Part shown: piece by piece, positions 1 through 7,103 of the stretch
How the letters are laid out: each line of letters opens with the position of its first letter
How positions within the stretch are numbered: position 1 is the stretch's first letter
Source: Planctomycetaceae bacterium
GTDB lineage: Bacteria; Planctomycetota; Planctomycetia; Pirellulales; JAEUIK01
DNA: 12,935 bases
Direction of reading: 5' to 3'
Assembly: GCA_016793185.1 (NCBI GenBank)
Contig: JAEUIK010000554.1
Location: 1 to 12,935, forward strand
Notes under the pieces: generated by a model
What the model saw: only the letters and a program-made list of their open reading frames with translations
Told to the model about the DNA's origin: nothing
The model's database searches: none
Made by a program: the position numbers and the translations under genes

Positions 1-1146
1 GTGAGCGAGCATCGCGTCCGGTTCTATGAGACGCAGACCCTGACAAAGACGCGCGACGGCCAGGTGCTGGTCAATGGACTCCCGCACGGCCGGGACGCCG
101 GGGAGGCCGATTTCTTTCCCGTCGGCCAGATCGAACGCCTGCCGAGCGGCGACACGGCGACAGGGCCCCTCGGTCCGCTCGCCTATTTGCGGACGCTGGA
201 AGACAGCCAGGTCATGTTGTGGAGCAAGGATCCGGCCACAATCGTGGCGGAAGATGGCTCCACGACGACGATCTACTACCCGCATACTGTCTGGGGCGAC
301 GACCTGCTGGTGCCGGGGCGCAGTCCTACCTTTCAGGGGATCCGCGGCAGCGCGCTCTGGCCGAAGCTCAACTTCATTTCGCTGATGCTGGCGCTCTTCG
401 GCGGCACCGCTTCGCTCCCGCATATCTTGATTCGCTACTACACGGTCAAGGATCAGGCCGCCGCGCGCAAGAGCACCGTAGTGGGCATCGCGACGATTGG
501 ATTCTTCTATGTGCTGACGTTGTTCTTGGGATTGGGAGCCATGACCAGCGGGGTGATCGATGTCACCAGCTCCAACAACAACATGGCCGCGCCGCTCTTG
601 GCCAGGAGCTTCGGCGAACTGTTGTTCGCGATGATCTCGGCGATCGCGTTCACGACGGTGCTCGGCACGGTCAGCGGCCTGATCGTGGCCGCCAGCGGCG
701 CGGTCGTGCACGATTTGCTCACCAGCGTCGCCGGCCTGCAGCTGACCGATCACGAGAAAGTCCGCGCCGGAAAATGGGCCGCCGCGCTCGTGGGCCTGCT
801 GGCCATCGGGCTCGGAATCCTCTTCGAGCAAATGAACGTCAGCTTCCTGGTGGGCTGGGCCTTTAGCGTCGCGGCGTCGGCCAACCTGCCCTCGCTGGTC
901 ATGCTCTTGTTCTGGAAAGGCACCACCAAGCAGGGAATCACCGCGGCGATCCTGGTGGGGATGACCGCGGCGCTCGGTTGGATCCTCTTAAGCGGCGACA
1001 CGTTCAAGGATGTCTATCAGCTCCCGGCCGAGAACGCGCTGGTGCCGTTCAGCCAGCCGGGGATCGTGACGATCCCGCTGGGATTCCTGGTCTTGATCGT
1101 GGTCTCGCTGCTGACGCGCCCAGCCGAGATGCGGACCCCGCGCTGA
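1..1146 (+). CDS. actP: Sodium:solute symporter, ActP (cation/acetate symporter) type, 3' part
   Basis: Inner-membrane secondary transporter of the solute:sodium symporter family; ActP members take up acetate and similar short organic acids. The 381 visible residues are the C-terminal part of the protein. Residues 124-150 (core GGTASLPHILIRYYTV) match the ActP signature that reads FGTAGLPHILMRFFTV in E. coli, and SNNNMAAPLLA (190-201) and ISAIAFTTVL (212-221) match the following helices. I see about seven hydrophobic segments: 124-144, 160-184, 208-240, 259-278, 280-305, 311-331 and 354-372. Residues 1-118 are hydrophilic and much longer than the corresponding loop of E. coli ActP, so they look like an extramembrane insertion. 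The GTG at base 1 is unlikely to be the real start, because the N-terminal helices are missing and the gene must begin upstream of the window. The next gene starts 18 bases after the stop. The family is secure; the exact substrate is inferred. Confidence 0.88.
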   Translation: MSEHRVRFYETQTLTKTRDGQVLVNGLPHGRDAGEADFFPVGQIERLPSGDTATGPLGPLAYLRTLEDSQVMLWSKDPATIVAEDGSTTTIYYPHTVWGDDLLVPGRSPTFQGIRGSALWPKLNFISLMLALFGGTASLPHILIRYYTVKDQAAARKSTVVGIATIGFFYVLTLFLGLGAMTSGVIDVTSSNNNMAAPLLARSFGELLFAMISAIAFTTVLGTVSGLIVAASGAVVHDLLTSVAGLQLTDHEKVRAGKWAAALVGLLAIGLGILFEQMNVSFLVGWAFSVAASANLPSLVMLLFWKGTTKQGITAAILVGMTAALGWILLSGDTFKDVYQLPAENALVPFSQPGIVTIPLGFLVLIVVSLLTRPAEMRTPR

Positions 1147-1153
1147 AGCACGC

Positions 1154-1158
1154 AGGAG
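1154..1158 (+). promoter_or_regulatory. Ribosome binding site deciding a TTG start
   Basis: AGGAG lies 6 bases before TTG at 1165 in the 18-base gap after the symporter stop. It supports TTG as the start of the DUF2585 gene, since no ATG or GTG occurs in that frame near a comparable Shine-Dalgarno sequence. Confidence 0.6.
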
Positions 1159-1164
1159 CGACGC

Positions 1165-1767
1165 TTGTCCGAACTGAAGCACATTCCGGCCGAAATCGAC
1201 GACGAGACGTCGGATGTCTCCTGGAGCCACGCCGCGCTGGTGCTCGTCGGGTTGATCCTGGTCGTCAATGTTGTTTTGTTGGCGATGGGACGCGAGTATC
1301 TCAGCGACTCGGGCTTTGGCGTCTGGACCGGCGCCTGGACGAAAGATACGTCGCAATGGATCGCCGATCCCTATTCGACATCGCACGTCCTGCATGGGAT
1401 CTTCTTCTATTGGTTGCTCCTGCCGTTGGGCCGGTGGCTGGCGGCCCCGGCACGGCTCGTCGCGGCGACGTTGATCGAATCGAGCTGGGAACTGCTGGAG
1501 AACTCGCCGATCATCATCGAGCGTTACCGGGGGGCCACCGCCTCGCTCGACTATTTCGGCGACAGCGTGCTGAACTCGACCTGCGACATTCTCTGTGCGA
1601 TGCTCGGGTTCTGGCTCGCCTGGCGCTTCGGCTGGAAGTGGATGCTGTTGCTGGTCGTCGTCGTCGAACTATCGATGTTGGTGCTCGTCCGCGATAACCT
1701 GACTCTCAACGTGTTGATGCTCGTCTGGCCCAGCGAGACCATCAAGGCCTGGCAGATGGGGAGGTGA
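1165..1767 (+). CDS. DUF2585 (UPF0314) integral membrane protein
   Basis: A 200-residue membrane protein of unknown function that I recognise as DUF2585/UPF0314. Conserved blocks are SHVLHG (73-78), ESSWELLENSPIIIERYR (105-122), DYFGDSVLNS (129-138) and RDNLTLNVLML (176-186). Hydrophobic segments lie at about 22-41, 75-92, 138-153 and 158-175, giving a small multi-pass protein. The polar conserved blocks (His, Glu, Asn, Asp next to helices) suggest a binding or catalytic site at the membrane face, but no activity is known to me. The TTG start has AGGAG 6 bases upstream. It sits between the symporter and a sulfatase whose ATG comes 3 bases after this stop, so co-transcription is very likely. 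UPF0314 is better known from proteobacteria; its presence here may reflect old transfer or wider spread than I know. Confidence 0.85.
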   Translation: MSELKHIPAEIDDETSDVSWSHAALVLVGLILVVNVVLLAMGREYLSDSGFGVWTGAWTKDTSQWIADPYSTSHVLHGIFFYWLLLPLGRWLAAPARLVAATLIESSWELLENSPIIIERYRGATASLDYFGDSVLNSTCDILCAMLGFWLAWRFGWKWMLLLVVVVELSMLVLVRDNLTLNVLMLVWPSETIKAWQMGR

Positions 1768-1770
1768 CCG

Positions 1771-3603
1771 ATGCGGAAGTTCTGGAATTCGCGCCGCCAC
1801 GCCGGCACGGGCGCTGGGGTGATTGCGATCCTGGCGGCCTGCGCGTTGTGGCTCGAGACGGCGGCGGGCGCGCCCAACGTCATTCTCATGGTCGTCGACG
1901 ATCTCGGCTGGGCCGACCTGGGCTGCCAGGGCAGCACGTTTCACCGGACTCCGCATCTCGACCGGCTCGCCAGCCAGGGCATGCGCTTTACTCAGGCCTA
2001 TGCCGCTTGTCCGGTCTGCTCGCCGACACGCGCCGCCGTAATGACCGGCAAGTACCCAGCGCGCGTCCACCTGACCGATTGGCTACCCGGACGTCCCGAC
2101 CGCCCCGATCAGCGGCTCAAGCGCCCCGAGTTTCGCCAGGAGCTGCCGCTTGAGGAGGTGACTATTGCCGAAATGCTGCACAGCACCGGCTATGCCACGG
2201 GCACGATCGGCAAGTGGCACCTCGGCGGGGCCGGCTTCGAGCCGACACGGCAAGGCTTCGATCTGAACGTGGCGGGCGACCAGGCCGGCAGTCCCGTGAG
2301 CTACTTCGCCCCTTACCAGCGACGGGACCGCTCGATGCCGGGGCTCGACGACGCGCCATCGGGCGAGTATCTGACCGACCGATTGACGACCGAGGCCGAA
2401 AAGTTCATCGAGGCCCATCGGCGGACCCCCTTCTTTCTCTATCTGCCCCATTACGGCGTGCACACTCCCCTGATGGCCAAGCCCGAGATGGTGGCCGAGT
2501 ATCGGGGCCGGCGTCCGCATGGATTGCAGGCAAATCCCACCTATGCGGCGATGCTCGAGAGCGTCGACCAGTCTGTCGGTCGGCTGATGCAGAAGCTCGA
2601 CGAGCTGCAATTGGCTGAAAACACAATCATCTGTTTCACCTCTGACAACGGCGGGCTCGCCACGACTGAAGGAGACAAGACGCCCGCCACGCACAACGCG
2701 CCGCTGCGCGAAGGCAAGGGCTATCTCTACGAAGGCGGGATTCGCGTGCCGCTGCTGATCAAATGGCCGGGAGTGATTGAGCCGGGCAGCACTTGCGTAG
2801 CGCCGGTGAGCAGCATCGATCTCTTGCCTACGATCGCCGCAATGTGCGGCGCTGCGGTGGGGGCGGAGGTCGACGGCGAGAGCCTCGTGCCGCTGCTGCG
2901 CGGCTCGGGCGAGTTGGTCCGGGATACGCTCTACTGGCATTATCCCCACTACAGCAACCAGGGAGGCCGCCCCGGGGGGGCGATCCGGCGCGGAAACTTC
3001 AAGCTCATCGAGTACTACGACACGGGTCGTCTCGAGCTCTTCGACGTCGTGCAGGATGTGAGCGAGAATCGGAACCTGGCCGACGAACAGCCTGAGCTTA
3101 CGCGCGAGCTGGCCGCAGCGCTGGGCGCGTGGCGCAGCGCCGTCGGCGCGCAGATGATGACGCCAAATCCCGACTACCTGCCGAATCCTCCGGGATCCAA
3201 TGGGGTCATCGCCCTGCACGCCTCGACGGCCGAAGTTCATGGCCGACAGTTGCGCTATGAGCCGCTACCCCACAAACGCACGCTGGGATTCTGGACCCGC
3301 GTCGAAGATACGGCCAGTTGGGAGTTCACGCTCCACGAACCGGGAAAGTTTCGCTGCCTGGTGCTGCAAGGTTGCGGTCCCGGCAGCGGGGGGAGCGAGG
3401 TCGAGATTCGCGTGGGCAAGAGCGTGGCGACGATGACGGTCGCCGCCACGCGCGGCTTTCAGGACTTCGTCGAGCGCGAGATCGGCACGCTCGAGATCGC
3501 CCAGGCCGGCCGGCATACCTTGACGGTACAGCCTCGGACGAAGCCGGGACCTGCCGTCATGGACTTGCGGCAGGTCAAACTGGTTCCGCTCGGCAAGTCG
3601 TAA
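1771..3603 (+). CDS. Secreted arylsulfatase-family sulfatase with C-terminal beta-sandwich-like module
   Basis: Type I sulfatase that hydrolyses sulfate esters, probably on sulfated polysaccharides outside the cytoplasm. Residues 1-34 look like a signal peptide (basic start, hydrophobic 16-28, Ala-rich end). Active-site elements are all present: metal ligands D43-D44 in VDDLG, formylglycine precursor Cys83 in CSPTR with Arg87, GKWHLG (147-152; Lys148, His150), His231 in VHTP, SDNGG (291-295; Asp292, Asn293) and Lys316. Cys83 must be oxidised by a formylglycine-generating enzyme, which is not encoded here. Residues about 479-610 form a separate module with HASTAEVHG, YEPLPHKRTLGFW, GCGPGSGGSEVE and AVMDLRQVKL. 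This type is often fused to Planctomycete sulfatases and resembles a carbohydrate-binding beta-sandwich (DUF5077-like by impression). The ATG follows the DUF2585 stop by 3 bases, with GGGGAGG at 1758-1764 inside that gene, so translational coupling is likely. The natural substrate is unknown. Confidence 0.93.
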   Translation: MRKFWNSRRHAGTGAGVIAILAACALWLETAAGAPNVILMVVDDLGWADLGCQGSTFHRTPHLDRLASQGMRFTQAYAACPVCSPTRAAVMTGKYPARVHLTDWLPGRPDRPDQRLKRPEFRQELPLEEVTIAEMLHSTGYATGTIGKWHLGGAGFEPTRQGFDLNVAGDQAGSPVSYFAPYQRRDRSMPGLDDAPSGEYLTDRLTTEAEKFIEAHRRTPFFLYLPHYGVHTPLMAKPEMVAEYRGRRPHGLQANPTYAAMLESVDQSVGRLMQKLDELQLAENTIICFTSDNGGLATTEGDKTPATHNAPLREGKGYLYEGGIRVPLLIKWPGVIEPGSTCVAPVSSIDLLPTIAAMCGAAVGAEVDGESLVPLLRGSGELVRDTLYWHYPHYSNQGGRPGGAIRRGNFKLIEYYDTGRLELFDVVQDVSENRNLADEQPELTRELAAALGAWRSAVGAQMMTPNPDYLPNPPGSNGVIALHASTAEVHGRQLRYEPLPHKRTLGFWTRVEDTASWEFTLHEPGKFRCLVLQGCGPGSGGSEVEIRVGKSVATMTVAATRGFQDFVEREIGTLEIAQAGRHTLTVQPRTKPGPAVMDLRQVKLVPLGKS

Positions 3604-3661
3604 CGCGTTTGCCGGATCCGCGCAGCGATCGTCGGCGCGCCGGGTCGCAGAGGGAGACCAC

Positions 3662-4423
3662 TTGACGATGCCAACCTTGATCGCACATCCGACCGGCAAT
3701 TACCGGTTTCTCCCGGGCATCGCCCCCTACTCCTGCGGAGTGGTAGCTGATCCGGGGTTCGAGGTCGTCCATGTGGCGCTCCAGCAACCGCGCGACTGGT
3801 TCGACGGTTTCGAATTCGTCGAACGGTTCCTGCAGCGGCAGGCGCGACCGCGGGCGGCACTCTGCGCGATGGAACTCCGCTCGCCGTCGCCGTTCACGAT
3901 GCAGGGGTTCATCGAGTTCAATCGCGAGTATTGCGCGGTGCTCGAATCATGGGGTGTCTTTGTCGAGGGGCAGAACCCGATCGCCCGCACGAACGTCGCG
4001 CCGGTGGGCTGGAACTCGAACGCCCCGCAGTTGGTGGGCTTCTCGTTCGTGCGCCCCAATCCCGAGCTGGCCCGCCCGACCTGGATCGTGGCCGGCGCGG
4101 GGGAATTGCGGGAAGGGACGCTCGTGGACGACGGAATCATTCGTCGCGGCGAGACGTCTGGCGACGCGATTTTCGAGAAGGCCCGCTACGTCGTGCAGGT
4201 GATGTGCGCGCGACTCGCGGGCCTGGGAGGCTCGTGGAGCGAAGTTTCGCGAGTGTCGGCCTACACCATCCATTCGCTCGATCGGGTCTTGGCCGAGCTG
4301 CTCTTGGGCGAGATGCCTGCCGTGGCCCGCAGCGGCGTGCGCTGGCTCTATTCCCGACCGCCGGTGATCGATATCGAATTTGAGATGGACCTGCAAGGAG
4401 TGGTCACCGAGTGGCTCGTCTGA
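3662..4423 (+). CDS. RidA/YjgF-like protein, possibly two-module
   Basis: A 253-residue soluble protein without signal peptide or membrane segment. Residues about 140-240 resemble the RidA (YjgF/YER057c/UK114) fold: a strand with small residues (WIVAGAGEL, 141-149), a polar stretch with RRGETSGDAIFEKAR, a helix VVQVMCARLAGLGGSWSEV (177-195) followed by strand VSRVSAYTI, and a final strand near IDIEFEM. Residues 80-115 carry GFIEFNREYCAVLESWGV and NPIARTNVAP, which look like the second half of another such module (RidA proteins end with a P-x-R-T strand). I therefore read it as a possible tandem Rid-like protein. RidA members deaminate reactive enamine/imine intermediates, but here no catalytic arginine can be assigned, so function is open. 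TTG at 3662 has GGAG 5 bases upstream (3653-3656); ATG at 3668 is the alternative, 11 bases away. The gene lies 58 bases behind the sulfatase and may share its transcript. Confidence 0.6.
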   Translation: MTMPTLIAHPTGNYRFLPGIAPYSCGVVADPGFEVVHVALQQPRDWFDGFEFVERFLQRQARPRAALCAMELRSPSPFTMQGFIEFNREYCAVLESWGVFVEGQNPIARTNVAPVGWNSNAPQLVGFSFVRPNPELARPTWIVAGAGELREGTLVDDGIIRRGETSGDAIFEKARYVVQVMCARLAGLGGSWSEVSRVSAYTIHSLDRVLAELLLGEMPAVARSGVRWLYSRPPVIDIEFEMDLQGVVTEWLV

Positions 4424-4471
4424 TGGTGCCGCCAGCTGGTCATCGTGTTGTCCCCTGGGTTGCCGAAAATG

Positions 4472-4500
4472 TTGACGGGCGCGTCTGGGCGTCCGAAGAT
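4472..4500 (+). promoter_or_regulatory. Weak sigma70-like promoter candidate before the hydrolase gene
   Basis: TTGACG at 4472-4477 is followed after 17 bases by GAAGAT at 4495-4500, which matches 3 of 6 consensus -10 positions. It lies 62 bases before the hydrolase ATG in a 139-base gap, the widest within the plus-strand run, so the hydrolase may have its own promoter. Planctomycete promoters often deviate from the E. coli consensus; treat this as a guess. Confidence 0.25.
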
Positions 4501-4562
4501 AGGCCGCAAAGGCGTCGGCGCTTGTACCGCGCGCATCCACTCACATTCAGGGAAGCCTTATC

Positions 4563-5531
4563 ATGATCCGCCGCAGTCTGTTGCTGTTGCTGTTGATCTG
4601 CCTGCCGACCGTCGCGCTGGCGCAAGCTCGGCGGCAGAATCGGCCCGCCCCGGAGCGCCCCGAACCGACCGCGGCCGACTTCGCCTACGGGCAGGATTCG
4701 GAGCGGCAGAAGTTCGACTTCTGGCAGGCCAAGTCGGACAAGCCGACCCCGGTCGTGCTGTTGATTCATGGCGGCGGCTGGATGGGGGGCGACAAGTCGG
4801 GCTACGGCACCAAAGCGATTCAGCCGTTTCTCGACCAGGGAATCTCCGTCGCCGCGGTGAACTATCGCTTCATCCTGCAGGCCATGGAGGATGGCGTCGA
4901 GCCGCCGGTCAAAGGTTGCCTGCACGACGCCGCCCGAGCCCTGCAGACGATCCGCTCGAAGGCCCAGGAGTGGAATCTGGATCCCACCCGCGTCGGCGCC
5001 ACCGGCAGCTCCGCCGGCGCCTGCACGTCGCTGTGGCTCGCACTGCACGACGATCTGGCCGATCCGAACAGCAGCGATCCCATCGCCCGTCAGTCGAGCC
5101 GCCTGACCGCCGCAGCCGTGGTGGGGGCGCAGACGTCGCTCGATCCGCGGGAACTCCGCGAGTGGATCCCCAATTCGATCTACGGTGGACACGCGTTCGG
5201 CTTCGCCCAGAAGGGGCGCACCCGCCCCGAGGAGTTCGACCTGTTGATCGCCAATCGCGCGAAGGTCTTGCCCTGGATCAAGGAGTATTCCCCCATCGAG
5301 TTGGTCACGACGGACGATCCGCCGATCTATCTCGACTACCCGAACCAAAAGACGCCGCCGGTACTGGGACAGGCCGAGAAGGATCCCACGCACTCGGCGA
5401 TCTACGGCGTCAAGTTGGCCGAGAAGCTGGCTGGCGCTGGCGTCGAGGCCGTCCTCGCCTATCCCGGGCATGAGGACACGAAGTACGGCTCGGTGAACGC
5501 CTTCTTGATTCAGAAGCTGAAGGGGAAGTAA
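4563..5531 (+). CDS. Secreted alpha/beta hydrolase (BD-FAE/esterase type)
   Basis: Exported serine hydrolase of 322 residues, probably an esterase acting on ester groups of polysaccharides or small molecules. A clear signal peptide covers residues 1-20 (MIRR, a run of Leu, cleavage near ALA-Q). HGGGW (69-73) is the oxyanion-hole motif of the carboxylesterase/hormone-sensitive-lipase-like group, GSSAG (148-152) holds nucleophile Ser150, and His303 in PGHED is the likely catalytic His. The acidic member of the triad is not obvious: Asp258 and Asp274 are candidates, and the usual D-x-x-VP motif before the His helix is not seen. ATG at 4563 has AGGGAA at 4549-4554, 8 bases upstream. The gene is the last of the plus-strand run and converges on the minus-strand unit. 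Closest families are bacterial carboxylesterases and BD-FAE enzymes; the substrate is unknown, though its neighbour sulfatase makes a decorated polysaccharide plausible. Confidence 0.85.
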   Translation: MIRRSLLLLLLICLPTVALAQARRQNRPAPERPEPTAADFAYGQDSERQKFDFWQAKSDKPTPVVLLIHGGGWMGGDKSGYGTKAIQPFLDQGISVAAVNYRFILQAMEDGVEPPVKGCLHDAARALQTIRSKAQEWNLDPTRVGATGSSAGACTSLWLALHDDLADPNSSDPIARQSSRLTAAAVVGAQTSLDPRELREWIPNSIYGGHAFGFAQKGRTRPEEFDLLIANRAKVLPWIKEYSPIELVTTDDPPIYLDYPNQKTPPVLGQAEKDPTHSAIYGVKLAEKLAGAGVEAVLAYPGHEDTKYGSVNAFLIQKLKGK

Positions 5532-5537
5532 TTCCTC

Positions 5538-5604
5538 CCACGGGGCCCGCTACCCCGAGCGTGGACAGTCGCCGAGATCCGTGACCTCGGTGATCGCGAG
5601 CGAT
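5538..5604. terminator. Hairpin cluster between convergent genes (possible bidirectional terminator)
   Basis: The 94 bases between the hydrolase stop (5531) and the LssY_C-protein stop (5626) contain three short inverted repeats. CCACG 5538-5542 pairs with CGTGG 5560-5564 and encloses GGG/CCC; CCGAG 5572-5576 pairs with CTCGG 5586-5590; ATCG 5593-5596 pairs with CGAT 5601-5604. None is followed by a T-run on either strand, so classical intrinsic termination is not shown. Position between convergent genes is the main support. Confidence 0.3.
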
Positions 5605-5625
5605 GACGATCCGGCCGCCAACCGC

Positions 5626-7074
5626 TCACGACCACGCCACGTACCGCGGTTCCTTGCGCGTTGGCGAGAGAACGAGCACCGCCCGCTTGCCGTCGGTGAA
5701 GTACGGGTCGCCGGTCAGGTTGTGCCGGGGGGCCTTGGCCGTGCATGGTCCGACGCCATCGACATAGCCCGCCGCCTCGACGCGCTCGGCCTGCAGCAGA
5801 TCTTCGATCACGTAATCGCGGGCTTCGTCGACGTCCGGATCGATCCGATGCGTCGTCAGGTTCCAGGTGCGCCAGGTGAAACGGACCCCGATATCCCGGC
5901 TCACCTGGCCGACCCAGACCGATTTGCCGCGCAAGGTGAGCGGCGTCAGCCAGAGTCGCAGATGCAGCCGTTCGTTGATCGAGCGGCGCGTGCGCTGCAG
6001 GGCGATGTCCTGATTCCGTCCGAAGAGATGCAGCGAGCTGACGGGAGAGTAGCGGTAGTTCGAACCGAGCAGGAACGCCCTGAAGGTCTTCCAGCAGGTC
6101 ATCAGCGTGATCGTCTCGCTCTCGTCCCAACGGGCGGCAAAGGCGCTCAACAGGCTGTCGAAGTCGGCGATCACGACCAGGTTCACGGGATCGCCGAGGC
6201 GGGTGTCGCGGGCGTTATTCGTGGCCGGCGGCATTTCCGTCAGCCGGGTGACAAGCGTGGCCACGTTGCAATCGACCAGCGAGCTGGCCGGCACCAGCGT
6301 GGCAAAATCGCGCCGCAGGTAATCAGCCGCGATCCCGGGCACCGGGATCGCGAACGTGAAATCCACGCTGGCGTGCAAAGCGTGCTCGGTCGGGGGGGCC
6401 TTGGTGGCGGCGTCCTCGCTGGCGGCAAGCTCTGTGGCGCCGTTCTCCAGGGTGCTGGCCAGCGCGTGCAGGCAGACGTGTACGACCTTGGTGCCGGAGT
6501 CCAGCGGGGTGAAGACAAAACCTGCGTTCGATGCTCCCGGGGGGATCGGCCCTAGCCGGAATCCTTGCGCCCGGAAAAATTCGTCCATCCGCCGATTGGC
6601 GAAGTAGGCGGTGATCAGCTTCAGCGGCAGCAGCGCCAGCAACGGGTAGAGCAGGTAGGCGACGAATCCAAAGGCCGAGAGCCGCTTGAGGATGGAGAAG
6701 TGATTGACCCCCGCCGCCTCGAGCGGCGTGTAGTAGTTCGGGTCAATGTTCACCAACTGCAGCCTGAGGCTCGAGCGCGAGCGATTCTGGACGCGGAGAT
6801 AGACCGGCTGCACGCCCCGCTTGGCCACCGCGATGCCGAAGTACTTCTCGCTTTCGGCCGCGTCGAGAACGGCCACGGTCACCTCGGCCATCTCGTTCTG
6901 CTGGGTTTGGGCGCGGTCGAGAAACGAGCGTGCCTCGGGCTGCGGCGAGTAGGGAGTGATGAACAACCGGCCGAGCCGGGCGAGATAGGAATCGGTCAAG
7001 GCGTGCGTCCGCGGCGAGAATCGCGCCGGCGACTGGCCGCTCGTCCCCAGCGGACCAGGGCGCCGCGCCGGCAT
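5626..7074 (-). CDS. Membrane protein with LssY-type C-terminal domain
   Basis: A 482-residue protein. Residues about 292-450 match the LssY_C domain (PF14067): GDPVNLVVI, SSLHLFGRNQDIALQ, ERLHLRLWLTPLTLRGKSVWVGQVSRDIG, then THRIDPDVDEARD (408-420). In Legionella-type LssY this domain was linked by name to a type I secretion locus, but its activity is unknown. Residues 49-120 form another conserved part (SEKYFGIAVAKRG, PVYLRVQNRS, NIDPNYYTPLE), and residues 133-156 are one strongly hydrophobic segment that would anchor the protein. The first ATG (7074) has an in-frame stop just upstream at 7086-7084 and no good Shine-Dalgarno sequence. The first 25 residues are Pro/Arg-rich and poorly family-like, so TTG at 6999 is an alternative start. 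It lies 29 bases behind the sulfatase stop and should be co-transcribed with it. No role in sulfatase biology is known to me. Confidence 0.8.
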   Translation of the reverse strand: MPARRPGPLGTSGQSPARFSPRTHALTDSYLARLGRLFITPYSPQPEARSFLDRAQTQQNEMAEVTVAVLDAAESEKYFGIAVAKRGVQPVYLRVQNRSRSSLRLQLVNIDPNYYTPLEAAGVNHFSILKRLSAFGFVAYLLYPLLALLPLKLITAYFANRRMDEFFRAQGFRLGPIPPGASNAGFVFTPLDSGTKVVHVCLHALASTLENGATELAASEDAATKAPPTEHALHASVDFTFAIPVPGIAADYLRRDFATLVPASSLVDCNVATLVTRLTEMPPATNNARDTRLGDPVNLVVIADFDSLLSAFAARWDESETITLMTCWKTFRAFLLGSNYRYSPVSSLHLFGRNQDIALQRTRRSINERLHLRLWLTPLTLRGKSVWVGQVSRDIGVRFTWRTWNLTTHRIDPDVDEARDYVIEDLLQAERVEAAGYVDGVGPCTAKAPRHNLTGDPYFTDGKRAVLVLSPTRKEPRYVAWS

Positions 7075-7103
7075 CGGCGGAGTTTAGCAGATCCGGCCGG
7101 CGT

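Noticed and set aside
1..3. GTG at base 1 as a real start of the symporter
   Set aside because: The visible protein lacks the N-terminal helices of the family, so the gene must extend upstream of the window.
2083..3240. Open frame of 385 codons on the minus strand opposite the first sulfatase
   Set aside because: Antisense to the sulfatase catalytic domain; composition is typical of a GC-rich shadow frame.
4440..5471. Frames of about 342 codons on both strands overlapping the hydrolase gene
   Set aside because: Both lack motifs and conflict with the hydrolase, which has a signal peptide, HGGGW and GSSAG.
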